Below are positions 8,422-16,418 of a stretch of 64,000 nt of DNA, piece after piece (the stretch's first letter is position 1; the number at the start of each line of letters is the position of its first letter). The notes under the pieces are model-generated. The model worked only from the letters and a program-made list of their open reading frames with translations. It was not told the origin of the DNA and made no database searches. This DNA is from Pseudomonas fluorescens (GTDB lineage: Bacteria > Pseudomonadota > Gammaproteobacteria > Pseudomonadales > Pseudomonadaceae), in the NCBI RefSeq assembly GCF_902497855.1, contig NZ_CABVHU010000001.1, positions 124,001 to 188,000 on the forward strand, in the 5' to 3' direction. Position numbers and translations under genes: made by a program.

Positions 8422-9924
8422 TTATTCGATTCGCGGATGCTGCTGCACGAGATGTTCGCGTTTAGCTTCCAGCTCGGCGATCTGTGCGTCGATGTCCTCG
8501 ATCTTCTGCTCGATGTTGTCGTGATGTTCCTGCAGCAGTTCGTGCGCTTCTTCAATGTCGGAAGCCGCCGGAGCTGCTCCGCGCAAGGGTTTGTTCGCCG
8601 TTTCTTTCATCGTCACGCCGGTAATCAGCCCCACCACCGCAACCACCATCAGGTAGTAGGCCGGCATGTACAGGTTGCGGGTGCTTTCCACCAGCCAGGC
8701 GACGATGGTAGGGGTCAGGCCCGCGATCAATACCGAGATGTTGAACGCGCTGGCCAATGCGCTGTAGCGGATGTGGGTGGGGAACATCGCCGGCAGGGTG
8801 GACGCCATCACGCCGATGAAGAAGTTGAGCAGCACCGCCAGCAGCAGCAATCCGGAGAAGATCAGACCGAGCTTGCCACTGTTGATCAGCATGAAGGCCG
8901 GGATGGCGAGGAAAAACAGGCCGACGCTACCGAAAATAATGAAGGGGCGGCGGCCAATCTTGTCGCTGATCAAACCGATCATCGGCTGGACGAATAACAT
9001 GCCGACCATGATCGCGATGATGATCAACACGCCGTGACTTTCGCTGTAGTGCAAGTTGTGCACCAGGTAACTCGGCATATAGGTGAGCAGCATGTAATAG
9101 GTGACGTTGGTGGCCACCACCACGCCAACGCAGGTCATCAGGCTGCGCCAGTGCTGGGTGGCCACTTCCTTGAACGACACTTTCGGGCCACTGGCCAGGC
9201 CTTCGCGATCGCCCTGTTCGAGTTGCTCGACATGTTGCTGGAATGCCGGCGTCTCCTCGAGCGCGTGACGCAGGTAGAGCCCGATCATGCCCAAGGGCAG
9301 GGCGAGGAAGAAGGGCAGTCGCCAGCCCCACTCCTGAAACTGCTCTTCGCCCAGAATGGTGGAAATCAGCACGACCACGCCTGCGCCAAAGACGAAGCCG
9401 GCGATCGAGCCGAAGTCCAGCCAGCTACCGAGGAAACCGCGCTTGCGATCCGGGGCATATTCGGCGACGAAGATCGAGGCACCGGTGTATTCACCGCCCA
9501 CCGAAAACCCTTGAGCCATCTTGGCCAGCAGCAGGAGGATGGGCGCCCAGATGCCGATCGAGGCATAGGACGGTATCAGCCCGATGGCGAAGGTGCTGAG
9601 CGACATGATCACGATGGTGGCCGCCAGGACTTTCTGCCGACCGTATTTATCCCCCAGCGTACCGAAGAACAAACCGCCCAGGGGGCGGATCAGGAAGGGC
9701 ACCGAGAAGGTCGCCAACGCGGCGATCATCTGCAGGTCGGGATCAGCGCCGGGGAAAAATACTTTGCCGAGAACATAGGCGACAAAACCATAGACGCCGA
9801 AGTCGAACCATTCCATTGCGTTGCCGAGTGCAGCGGCAGTGATCGCCTTGCGCATCTTGACGTCGTCGACAATGGTGATGTCTTTCAATCCGATCGGTTT
9901 GACGTCATTCTCAGGTGATTTCAT
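8422..9924 (-). CDS. proP: ProP-like proline/glycine-betaine MFS symporter
   Basis: 500 residues, the length of E. coli ProP. About 12 membrane segments are followed by a soluble C-terminal tail with heptad-like pattern (EEAHELLQEHHDNIEQKIED and IDAQIAELEAKREHL), the antiparallel coiled coil that tunes osmotic activation in ProP. The MFS loop motif (LGDKYGRQKVL near 97-107) and the N-terminal AALGNAMEWFDFGVYGF helix are characteristic of the metabolite:H+ symporter subgroup. ATG 9924 is preferred to an in-frame GTG at 9933 and gives the expected MKSPENDV start. Likely takes up compatible solutes (proline, betaine) under osmotic stress. Confidence 0.85.
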   Translation of the reverse strand: MKSPENDVKPIGLKDITIVDDVKMRKAITAAALGNAMEWFDFGVYGFVAYVLGKVFFPGADPDLQMIAALATFSVPFLIRPLGGLFFGTLGDKYGRQKVLAATIVIMSLSTFAIGLIPSYASIGIWAPILLLLAKMAQGFSVGGEYTGASIFVAEYAPDRKRGFLGSWLDFGSIAGFVFGAGVVVLISTILGEEQFQEWGWRLPFFLALPLGMIGLYLRHALEETPAFQQHVEQLEQGDREGLASGPKVSFKEVATQHWRSLMTCVGVVVATNVTYYMLLTYMPSYLVHNLHYSESHGVLIIIAIMVGMLFVQPMIGLISDKIGRRPFIIFGSVGLFFLAIPAFMLINSGKLGLIFSGLLLLAVLLNFFIGVMASTLPAMFPTHIRYSALASAFNISVLIAGLTPTIVAWLVESTRNLYMPAYYLMVVAVVGLITGVTMKETANKPLRGAAPAASDIEEAHELLQEHHDNIEQKIEDIDAQIAELEAKREHLVQQHPRIE

Positions 9925-10119
9925 GCGAGTCACTCTGTCACTGATCTGTCTTGCCGCAAACCGCTGAGCCCGGTGCGGCGCAGGCTGGACGGATCTCCCT
10001 TGGCCGATGCCATCTTTTTAATGGCACGGCTTGTTCAAGATCAGATACAAGAAGATAGGAAAAAATTCACATCTCGCCGTTATTTTTTGCTGGCGGCGAC
10101 AGCTCCACCGAAGACCAAC

Positions 10120-10893
10120 TTAAGCTGCTCGCTCCAGTGCATCCAGCAAGTCAACGAACTCCATCGAGAGTTTATGACGCGGTGCCAAATGGATAAGGGG
10201 TACAGAGGCTTGGTGGGACTCGCGCATTTTAACCGAGCTGCTCAAATAAACCGGTAGCACGGGAACACCCTCTACGAGCATTTCGTTTACGAGCGTCTGG
10301 TGCAAGCCGGTGTGTGCGACAAATTGATTAACCACCACCCCCTCTATCTGCAGCGATTCGTTGTGATCCATGCGCAGCTCTTCTACTTGAGCGATGACAC
10401 TGTTCACAGCCTGCCGGGAAAAGCGGTCGCAATCATAGGGAATCAACAACCGATCGGCGGCGACCAAGGCGCTGAAGGTGAAGAAATTCAGCGAAGGAGG
10501 GGTGTCGATATAGATACGCTCGTAATCCTCGGAAAGCTCTACCAGCAATCTACGCAGCTTGTTGATCTTGAACCTGCGCTCAAGTTTTGACTGGAGATCT
10601 GCAAGATCCGGGCTGGCGGTCACGAGATGAAGGTTCTCGTAGGCCGTCTCGGTTATGGCCACTCGACATTTTTTGCTGGCAAAGCCTCCCGACAGTGTCT
10701 GTCTGAAGAAGTCGGCAATACCTGTGGGAATGTCGTCGTTGAGCAGGCCTGTGAGGTAGTGAGTCGAATTCGCCTGGGGATCGAGATCAACCAGCAGTGT
10801 CCGGTAGCCTTGCGCTGCACTCACAGCGGCAAGATTGCAGGCGATGCTGGATTTTCCAACACCACCTTTTTGATTGAAGACAACACGACGCAT
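10120..10893 (-). CDS. orphan ParA-family ATPase
   Basis: 257 residues with a deviant Walker A motif KGGVGKSS at 9-16, the switch I-like [10 protein letters not shown] near 36-45 and a Walker B-like YIDTPPSL near 109-116, all typical of ParA/Soj. The beginning [11 protein letters not shown] shows no N-terminal DNA-binding extension, so it is of the small (type Ib/Soj-like) form. No ParB gene is adjacent, and the locus does not resemble a plasmid or chromosomal par operon, so it may position some other cargo or be a domesticated copy. Start ATG 10893. Confidence 0.85.
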   Translation of the reverse strand: MRRVVFNQKGGVGKSSIACNLAAVSAAQGYRTLLVDLDPQANSTHYLTGLLNDDIPTGIADFFRQTLSGGFASKKCRVAITETAYENLHLVTASPDLADLQSKLERRFKINKLRRLLVELSEDYERIYIDTPPSLNFFTFSALVAADRLLIPYDCDRFSRQAVNSVIAQVEELRMDHNESLQIEGVVVNQFVAHTGLHQTLVNEMLVEGVPVLPVYLSSSVKMRESHQASVPLIHLAPRHKLSMEFVDLLDALERAA

Positions 10894-11079
10894 GAGGGCA
10901 GTTCATCCGTGAAAGGAGGCCTGAAGCCAGGGTTATGTAAGCGGATGAATGCAATATATGACCATTAGGTTTCAGTTTTAAGACAAGTTGTTGAATCAGC
11001 TGGAAAATGGCTGGCGCAGGCATTCTCGCCCCCAAGCGCTACCCGCTACAGCCACCGGAAAAGGGGCTCGACTGGCGGG

Positions 11080-11154
11080 CTATACAAGACCGACAAACGA
11101 CAGAATAACCAGGACGATCACAACGGCCCCAACGATGTAGATGATATTGTTCAT
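11080..11154 (-). CDS. 24-residue single-pass membrane microprotein
   Basis: A tiny reading frame encodes MNNIIYIVGAVVIVLVILSF and four more residues, then TAG. Residues 4-22 form one uninterrupted hydrophobic helix. An AGAGG ribosome-binding site lies 5 bases before the ATG, which argues that it is translated. Function is unknown; similar very short membrane proteins in bacteria bind and tune larger membrane complexes. It stands alone between the ParA gene and the MvaT/MvaU-type gene. Confidence 0.6.
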   Translation of the reverse strand: MNNIIYIVGAVVIVLVILSFVGLV

Positions 11155-11458
11155 GACGACCTCTCATCTCGAGTGGATGTGCGACACCAGGGTGTCTTAT
11201 ACAATGACACCGTGCCCGCCGGTTCCGTTCCGCAAACCGATTTCAGCGGCGGCCCCATCAAATCGCGGCCCCATCCAATCAATGTTCCGTTGGCGATTTT
11301 ACGAACCTTCTCGGGTTGCTAACTGTCGATTGATAGGCCTCTGCTCAAGTGCGAATCTGCAATGGATGCGACTTGATGAGTAAAAGTAAGCGCGCTGACT
11401 TAAGGCAAGTCGGCGTTTTTAGTGTAACGTTAGGATAACAGTCACGGAGAGAGTTCCC
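11155..11458. other. 304-base intergenic stretch with GACACC palindrome
   Basis: Non-coding as far as can be seen. It holds a perfect palindrome GACACC-AG-GGTGTC at 11183-11196 followed by a third half-site GACACC at 11206-11211, so it could bind a dimeric regulator of the small membrane protein. The right end (about 11400-11458) is A/T-rich and carries the presumed promoter and the GGAGAGAG-type ribosome site of the MvaT/MvaU-family gene. Confidence 0.45.
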
Positions 11459-11821
11459 ATGTCCAAACTCGCAGAATTTCGCCAACTTGAAAAACACCTT
11501 GCCGAGCAGCTTCAAGCGCTTGAAGCCTTGAAAGGTGACGCTGGCCTGAAGCAGGAAATCGAATTCGAAACCAAGCTGCGCGCACTGCTCGCCAAGTATG
11601 GCTACAGCTTGAAAGACATCGTCAATCTGCTTGATCCACACGCCGGTCGCCGTGCGCCCGCTGCCGAGCCTAAAACAGGCAATCGCAAGCCTCGCCAGGT
11701 GAAAGTCTATAAGAACCCGGAGTCTGGCGAAGTTGTGGAAACCAAGGGCGGCAACCACAAGATATTGAAAGAGTGGAAAGCGAAATACGGTTCCGACACG
11801 GTGGAGTCCTGGCTGTCGTAG
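11459..11821 (+). CDS. MvaT/MvaU-family H-NS-like nucleoid silencer
   Basis: 120 residues. The N-terminal about 60 residues are a coiled-coil oligomerisation region (LEKHLAEQLQALEAL then QEIEFETKLRALL). The C-terminal part carries the conserved DNA-binding stretch YKNPESGEVVETKGGNHKIL followed by KEWKAKYG, the AT-pincer-like region of MvaT/MvaU/TurB. The start MSKLAEFR resembles MvaU more than MvaT. These proteins coat A/T-rich acquired DNA and silence it, which is relevant to the A/T-richer block at 20.7-28.5 kb. The TAG stop is formed by the first bases of a REP element, so the coding region runs straight into the repeat. Confidence 0.9.
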   Translation: MSKLAEFRQLEKHLAEQLQALEALKGDAGLKQEIEFETKLRALLAKYGYSLKDIVNLLDPHAGRRAPAAEPKTGNRKPRQVKVYKNPESGEVVETKGGNHKILKEWKAKYGSDTVESWLS

Positions 11822-11931
11822 GAGCAAGCTTGCTCGCGATGGTCTAAATGGCGACACGTTTATTCAGAAAAAACGCGTTTTCGTTAACGTCCATCGTTGG
11901 AACGCCGCCCGGAGCAAACTCGCTCCACACG
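11818..11931. repeat. degenerate REP palindrome overlapping a stop codon
   Basis: GTAGGAGCAAGCTTGCTCGC on the left and a decayed GGAGCAAACTCGCTCCACAC on the right, with a spacer that retains ACACGTTTATTCAG and GTTAACGTCCATCG. Same family as 1318-1415 and 51660-51759 but more diverged. The left arm supplies the TAG stop of the H-NS-like gene. Confidence 0.75.
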
Positions 11932-11942
11932 GAAAGAAAACC

Positions 11943-12431
11943 TTAGCGCCCACTGGGCAAGGGCGCTCGGGTCTCGATCTGTTCAAGGCTCACACGAAAA
12001 GTGGTGTAAGTATCGCCGTCGGCCAGATAGAGATCGCTGTGGTAGTCCTCGACCGCGCCTTTGATCTGCACTTTCAAGCCGTTGGCAACTCGGCGTATGA
12101 CAACATCCTTCAAGTCTGTGTCCGAAATCAGAAACGGACGCTTCTTGCCCAGGCGTACTTTCATCACCTCGTTACTTGAATCGTAATCATCGACATAAAA
12201 GTTCAGCGTCTTGGGTTCTGACGTGTGTCTGGGGTTCTGAACGACGTAAATCCACTGCCCGGGTATGAAGTTCTGCTTCATGACTATTTCCTTCGGATGC
12301 TCCGGGGCATTCAGGAAGGCGTAGGACACCACCGCTACAAAGCCCGACAGTAAAGCCCAGGCAAGGTACTTTTTCCTTTTGGCCGTGGACGGTTTCGGTT
12401 CAGGCATACGCGGTACTCTTTCGGTCATCAT
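11943..12431 (-). CDS. membrane-anchored protein of unknown function
   Basis: 162 residues (ATG at 12431; a second ATG three bases later is equally possible). A basic N-terminus PKPSTAKRKK precedes one membrane segment (YLAWALLSGFVAVVSYAFL, about 22-40), and the remaining about 120 residues should be periplasmic and look beta-rich. No family recognised. It begins 19 bases after the end of the LysR gene on the same strand and might be co-transcribed with it. Confidence 0.65.
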   Translation of the reverse strand: MMTERVPRMPEPKPSTAKRKKYLAWALLSGFVAVVSYAFLNAPEHPKEIVMKQNFIPGQWIYVVQNPRHTSEPKTLNFYVDDYDSSNEVMKVRLGKKRPFLISDTDLKDVVIRRVANGLKVQIKGAVEDYHSDLYLADGDTYTTFRVSLEQIETRAPLPSGR

Positions 12432-12449
12432 GGCTTGTTGTTTAATCGG

Positions 12450-13364
12450 TTATTGCTCCAGCCAGGCAGAGTGGAGTTGGGGAAAGCGCTCTTGCAACCA
12501 CTCAAGAAACACTTGCACTTGCGGCGCCAGGTGCGTCCGGCTTGGGTACAGTACTGTGACAGGGCGAGGATGGGGACGAAAGGGTTTGAGAACCTCCACC
12601 AAGGCGCCGCTAGCCAGGTATTGGCCGACGGCAATTCCCGGCGCTTGAATGATTCCGAAACCCGCCACCCCACATTGAACATAGGCGTGTGACTCGGTAA
12701 CGGTGATTCCTGCGTTGCTGATATAGGCCCTGTCCCGGCCATCAACCGAGAAATGCCACGGCAGTGTCCTGTTGCTTTGCCCGGACAGAAAGTTGACGCC
12801 ACGATGTGCAACCAGATCTTCCAGCTTTTTGGGTTCACTGTACTTGTGCAGATAGTGGGGGGCTGCGCACGTCACCATTGTCGCCATGCCAACCGGGCGC
12901 GCGATCAAGGTTGAGTCCGGCAACTCGCCGATGCGAAGTGCACAATCAATCCCTTCACCCACCAGATCAACTGTCCTGTCGGTCACGCCAAGCACCACAT
13001 GGATTCCCGGGAATGCCGTGGTGAAGTCTTTCAAGCTGTCCATGAATTCGACTTGGGCGAAAGCGGTCGGGATATCGATCCGAAGCCGTCCACTCAGTGT
13101 TGCTCCGGATCGGTCGAACATCGAGGTCGCGGCAGAGACGCTGGCGAGAATATCCTGCACTCGCTCATAGAATCGCTCGCCTTCTGCCGTGAGCGTGACC
13201 TTTCGTGTGGTGCGCTGGAACAGGCGTACCCCCAAAGACGTCTCCAGCTCCTGAATATACCGGGTGACCTGCGGACGCCCGATGTCCAGCGCCTCGGAGG
13301 CCTTGGTAAAGCTGCCGAGCTCGGCAAGCCTGGCGAACAGTCGCATCGATTGAAGCAGTTCCAT
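12450..13364 (-). CDS. LysR-family transcriptional regulator
   Basis: 304 residues from ATG 13364 (MELLQSMRLFARLAELGSFT). The winged helix-turn-helix fills residues about 5-60 (ASEALDIGRPQVTRYIQELE), followed by a LysR substrate-binding domain. The sequence belongs to the subgroup often annotated as regulators of quinone oxidoreductases or redox enzymes. An upstream in-frame ATG at 13448 would add a basic 28-residue tail unlike LysR proteins. It is divergent from the MDR oxidoreductase at 13537, its likely target. Confidence 0.85.
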   Translation of the reverse strand: MELLQSMRLFARLAELGSFTKASEALDIGRPQVTRYIQELETSLGVRLFQRTTRKVTLTAEGERFYERVQDILASVSAATSMFDRSGATLSGRLRIDIPTAFAQVEFMDSLKDFTTAFPGIHVVLGVTDRTVDLVGEGIDCALRIGELPDSTLIARPVGMATMVTCAAPHYLHKYSEPKKLEDLVAHRGVNFLSGQSNRTLPWHFSVDGRDRAYISNAGITVTESHAYVQCGVAGFGIIQAPGIAVGQYLASGALVEVLKPFRPHPRPVTVLYPSRTHLAPQVQVFLEWLQERFPQLHSAWLEQ

Positions 13365-13536
13365 GAGCTTTTCCTGGGCGGACTTCGACGGTTTATCTTC
13401 AGCTGATTGTTGCCTGAAAACAGAATAATCATGTCTTTTTATACGCATTTATTGCGCAGCACTAAAAGCGAAAGATGGGTTCAGCGCACAGCCGACCTCT
13501 GGTTGTGCCTCTACTGGCTACGTTTGGAGATTCGCA

Positions 13537-14547
13537 ATGAAGGCTTGGTTACTGAAAGATTTCGGCCTCGACAACCTCGAGCTGGGTGATGCGGCAACCC
13601 CTCATCCACAGGCTGGCGAGTTGCTGGTAAAGGTCGGGGCCGTCTCGCTCAACTTTCGCGACAAGGCAATCGTGGACGGCATCTATGAGCCTCACAAGGT
13701 GCCGAAACTTCTGATCCCTGTCAGTGACGCAGCCGGCACCGTGGTGGCGGTCGGCGCTGGCGTCACGCGCTTCAAAGTCGGTGATCGCGTCAATTCTCAC
13801 CTCTATTCCCGATGGCTGGACGGTGAACCGGGGCCCGATGAACCGGATTACTGCTTCGGCTCCCCGCTGCCGGGCGGATTGGCTGAATACATGATCATCC
13901 ACGAAGACAGCGCAGTGCGCGCGCCAAACAACATGAGCGACGAAGAGGCGTCCACATTGCCCATAGCCGCGCTGACGGCCTGGTATTCGCTTGTCGATTT
14001 CGGGCAGATTCAGCCAGGGCAGACCGTGCTGGTTCAGGGGACTGGAGGCGTTTCGATTTTCGCGGTGCAGATAGCCACCGCGCTGGGCGCGAAGGTTATC
14101 GCAACGTCCAGTAGCGACCAGAACCTGCAAGCCGTCAAGAGTCTGGGGGCCGTGGCGGGGATCAACTACCGAAGCACGCCGAACTGGGCGGATGAAGTCC
14201 TCAGGCTCACCAGTGGCAAAGGCGTCGACCTGCTGCTCGACGTGGCAGGCGGAAGCGGCATAAACCAGTCCGTCGCGGCCACCAAGGCAGCCGGTCGGAT
14301 TGCGCAGATCGGGTTTTTGACCGGGCAGACCGTCCAACTCAATCTGATGCCACTCATCTTTCGCCAGACAACCATTCGCGGTATCGCCGTCGCTCCGCGC
14401 TCGTCGTTCGACCGAATGAACGCGTTCTTGAACGAACACAACATTCGACCTGTCATCGATCAGGTCTATCCGTTCGAACAGGCCCGTGAAGCCTACCAGC
14501 ATCTGGCCAAGGGGGCGTTTGGCAAAGTGGTGATCAAGATCGCCTGA
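13537..14547 (+). CDS. zinc-independent MDR alcohol dehydrogenase/quinone oxidoreductase
   Basis: 336 residues of the medium-chain dehydrogenase/reductase superfamily. An N-terminal GroES-like domain has the NFRDKAIVDG signature. The nucleotide fold has VLVQGTGGVSIFAVQIA near 167-183. The catalytic and structural zinc cysteine cluster is absent, as in quinone oxidoreductases and crotonyl-CoA reductase-type enzymes. NADPH-dependent reduction of quinones or enals is the family role; substrate unknown. Transcribed away from the LysR gene, and its 3' end overlaps by 14 bases the 3' end of the opposing methyltransferase gene. Confidence 0.85.
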   Translation: MKAWLLKDFGLDNLELGDAATPHPQAGELLVKVGAVSLNFRDKAIVDGIYEPHKVPKLLIPVSDAAGTVVAVGAGVTRFKVGDRVNSHLYSRWLDGEPGPDEPDYCFGSPLPGGLAEYMIIHEDSAVRAPNNMSDEEASTLPIAALTAWYSLVDFGQIQPGQTVLVQGTGGVSIFAVQIATALGAKVIATSSSDQNLQAVKSLGAVAGINYRSTPNWADEVLRLTSGKGVDLLLDVAGGSGINQSVAATKAAGRIAQIGFLTGQTVQLNLMPLIFRQTTIRGIAVAPRSSFDRMNAFLNEHNIRPVIDQVYPFEQAREAYQHLAKGAFGKVVIKIA

Positions 14548-15241
14548 TCACGGGCTCGGCCACCAACAGCAACGACTGCGGCACCGGACTTTGCGGGTGC
14601 TGCGGCTCCTGCAGGCCGACCAGGCGAAAACCGGCCATGTCCAGCGCATTGAACCAGCTGGACAAGGTGCGCAGGTACCACGGCATGGGTTGCCACTGAC
14701 CCTCGAACCCGGCAAAGGCTTCTTCCCGCCAACCATCCTGATAGTCGCCCGCCGCCGCGGTCCATGGGTGCAGCGTCTGGATCACCAGCGCGCCGCCAGG
14801 GGCGAGCAGGGCGTTCATGGCGGCGAGCAGCGGGATGATGTCCTGGTGCAACAGCGCGAAGTTGGCGCAGATCAGGTCGTAGCCGCTGCCGATGTCCACC
14901 TTCGCTTCCACCAACGCTTCATAGTTCGCCAGGTGCACCGGCGAAGAGCCCGCTGCCCGCGCCGCCTCGACCAGCGTCGCATCGCCATCGACACCGACTG
15001 CGGTGATGCCCCGGTCAGCCAGCGCGCGCAACAGCCAGCCCTCGCCGCAGCCCAGGTCGAGCACGCGCTCCGGCTGGCGACCCAGCACCGCCAACAGGAT
15101 GGCCTGGTCGGTGACCTTCAGGCGGCTTTCGATGGTGCCGGTGCGGACGGCGTCGATCCAGAGCCGGGCGTTGTGGTGCCAGCTTTGGAGGAGGGTGGAT
15201 TCGGGGGCGGGCATTTTGCTGTCCGGCATGCAGTTATTCAC
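14534..15241 (-). CDS. class I SAM-dependent methyltransferase
   Basis: 235 residues. Motif I VLDLGCGEGWLLRAL lies near 60-74, the acidic end of strand 2 (VGVDGDATLV) near 82-91, and DLICANFALLHQD near 120-132. The fold is complete for a class I methyltransferase of the small-molecule type; no substrate can be assigned. It overlaps tail-to-tail with the MDR oxidoreductase gene and has no obvious operon partner. Confidence 0.8.
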   Translation of the reverse strand: MNNCMPDSKMPAPESTLLQSWHHNARLWIDAVRTGTIESRLKVTDQAILLAVLGRQPERVLDLGCGEGWLLRALADRGITAVGVDGDATLVEAARAAGSSPVHLANYEALVEAKVDIGSGYDLICANFALLHQDIIPLLAAMNALLAPGGALVIQTLHPWTAAAGDYQDGWREEAFAGFEGQWQPMPWYLRTLSSWFNALDMAGFRLVGLQEPQHPQSPVPQSLLLVAEPVIRRS

Positions 15242-15340
15242 CTGGTAAAGCGATGTTTGAAACGATACCGGCTTCGGGGGCCAGATACCGTGATGCCGAT
15301 GGAATCTTCGGAGCGGCCGTCGAGCAGGAAAAGCCCCGCC

Positions 15341-16324
15341 TCATACACAAAGCTGCGGCGCGACCGCTGAACGAGTCGTGCCGGTACGCACCTCTCTGGC
15401 GGTGCAGCCGAAGTGTTGACGGAAACTTCGAGTAAATTGAGCCTGATCACTGAAGCCCCAGCGCATGGCCAACTCACCGATCGACAGATGGCAGTTGGGG
15501 TCGTGCAGGCCTCGATTGACCGCCTCGAGACGCCTCAGGCGAATCCATTCCCCGACGCTGTAGGGCGTGCTGTTGAACAGTTTGTGCAGATAGCGCACTG
15601 ACAGGCCGCAGGCGTCAGCGATCATCGGCGGCGCCAGGTCGGGATTGCCCAGGTGTCTTTCGACGTATTGCTCGATGCGTTGCAAATGCAAGGCGGTCAG
15701 GTTGGAGCTTTCGCTGCTGAGTACCCGCTCATCATCGCGCAGCGCCATCAATAACGTTGAAAGGGCTTGCTCCAGCAGCATGTGGCGGGCCGCCTCGTTA
15801 CATTCATCGAAACGAGCGGCGCACATGGCCAACTGGTCGACAAAGATCCGACCGAGCGCGCGCTTGGCATCGAAGCACAAGCGCGTGTAGCGCTCGGCAC
15901 CGCGCAGTTGGCCATGGAGCGCGCGCTCCGGGAGCTTGAACACCCACAAATCGTTGTCGCTGGCATAGTGGAAGCGGTAGGGCGCATCACCGCGTTCGAA
16001 GATGAATCCTCCGGGCTGGCAATGCAGTTCCCGGCCGTCCTGCTCGAAATGCACTTCGCTGCGACGCGGCACGGTGACGAGGTAGCAGGCGTCGTGATCT
16101 TCACTGACTTGGGCCTTGCTGCGCGAATAGCCAAGCTGGCTGGAGCGCAAGCGTGACAGCGTCAGGGGGGTAGTGGCGGTTTCCCAGATTTGCAGGCTGC
16201 CGCTGAAGGTGGCGTTGGGCGCGAACTCCAGCGAAAGTGGAAAATAAGCACAGGCGATCGCGTCCGCCCACAGTGGCTGGCGTTGACTGTCGGACCAGGA
16301 GCGGGTGGAAAGTTTGGTCGCCAT
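15341..16324 (-). CDS. AraC-family regulator (FeaR/NahR-like ligand domain)
   Basis: 327 residues from ATG 16324 (MATKLSTRSW); an upstream in-frame start would add an unlikely 27-residue tail. An AraC-binding-like N-terminal domain (residues about 30-200) precedes two helix-turn-helix motifs (IADACGLSVRYLHKLFNSTP and LAMRWGFSDQAQFTRSFRQHFG). It lies 94 bases downstream of the hyuA-type gene on the same strand and may regulate that operon. FeaR-type members respond to aromatic amine products; the ligand here is unknown. Confidence 0.8.
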   Translation of the reverse strand: MATKLSTRSWSDSQRQPLWADAIACAYFPLSLEFAPNATFSGSLQIWETATTPLTLSRLRSSQLGYSRSKAQVSEDHDACYLVTVPRRSEVHFEQDGRELHCQPGGFIFERGDAPYRFHYASDNDLWVFKLPERALHGQLRGAERYTRLCFDAKRALGRIFVDQLAMCAARFDECNEAARHMLLEQALSTLLMALRDDERVLSSESSNLTALHLQRIEQYVERHLGNPDLAPPMIADACGLSVRYLHKLFNSTPYSVGEWIRLRRLEAVNRGLHDPNCHLSIGELAMRWGFSDQAQFTRSFRQHFGCTAREVRTGTTRSAVAPQLCV

Positions 16325-16418
16325 GGCTGCCCTCGTATGATTTTTGTTCTGAGGACGGTGCCGGGGAACAAACCGTCGGCACCGTGGGTTGCCATCATTT
16401 GCCAATGCTTACGGACGG

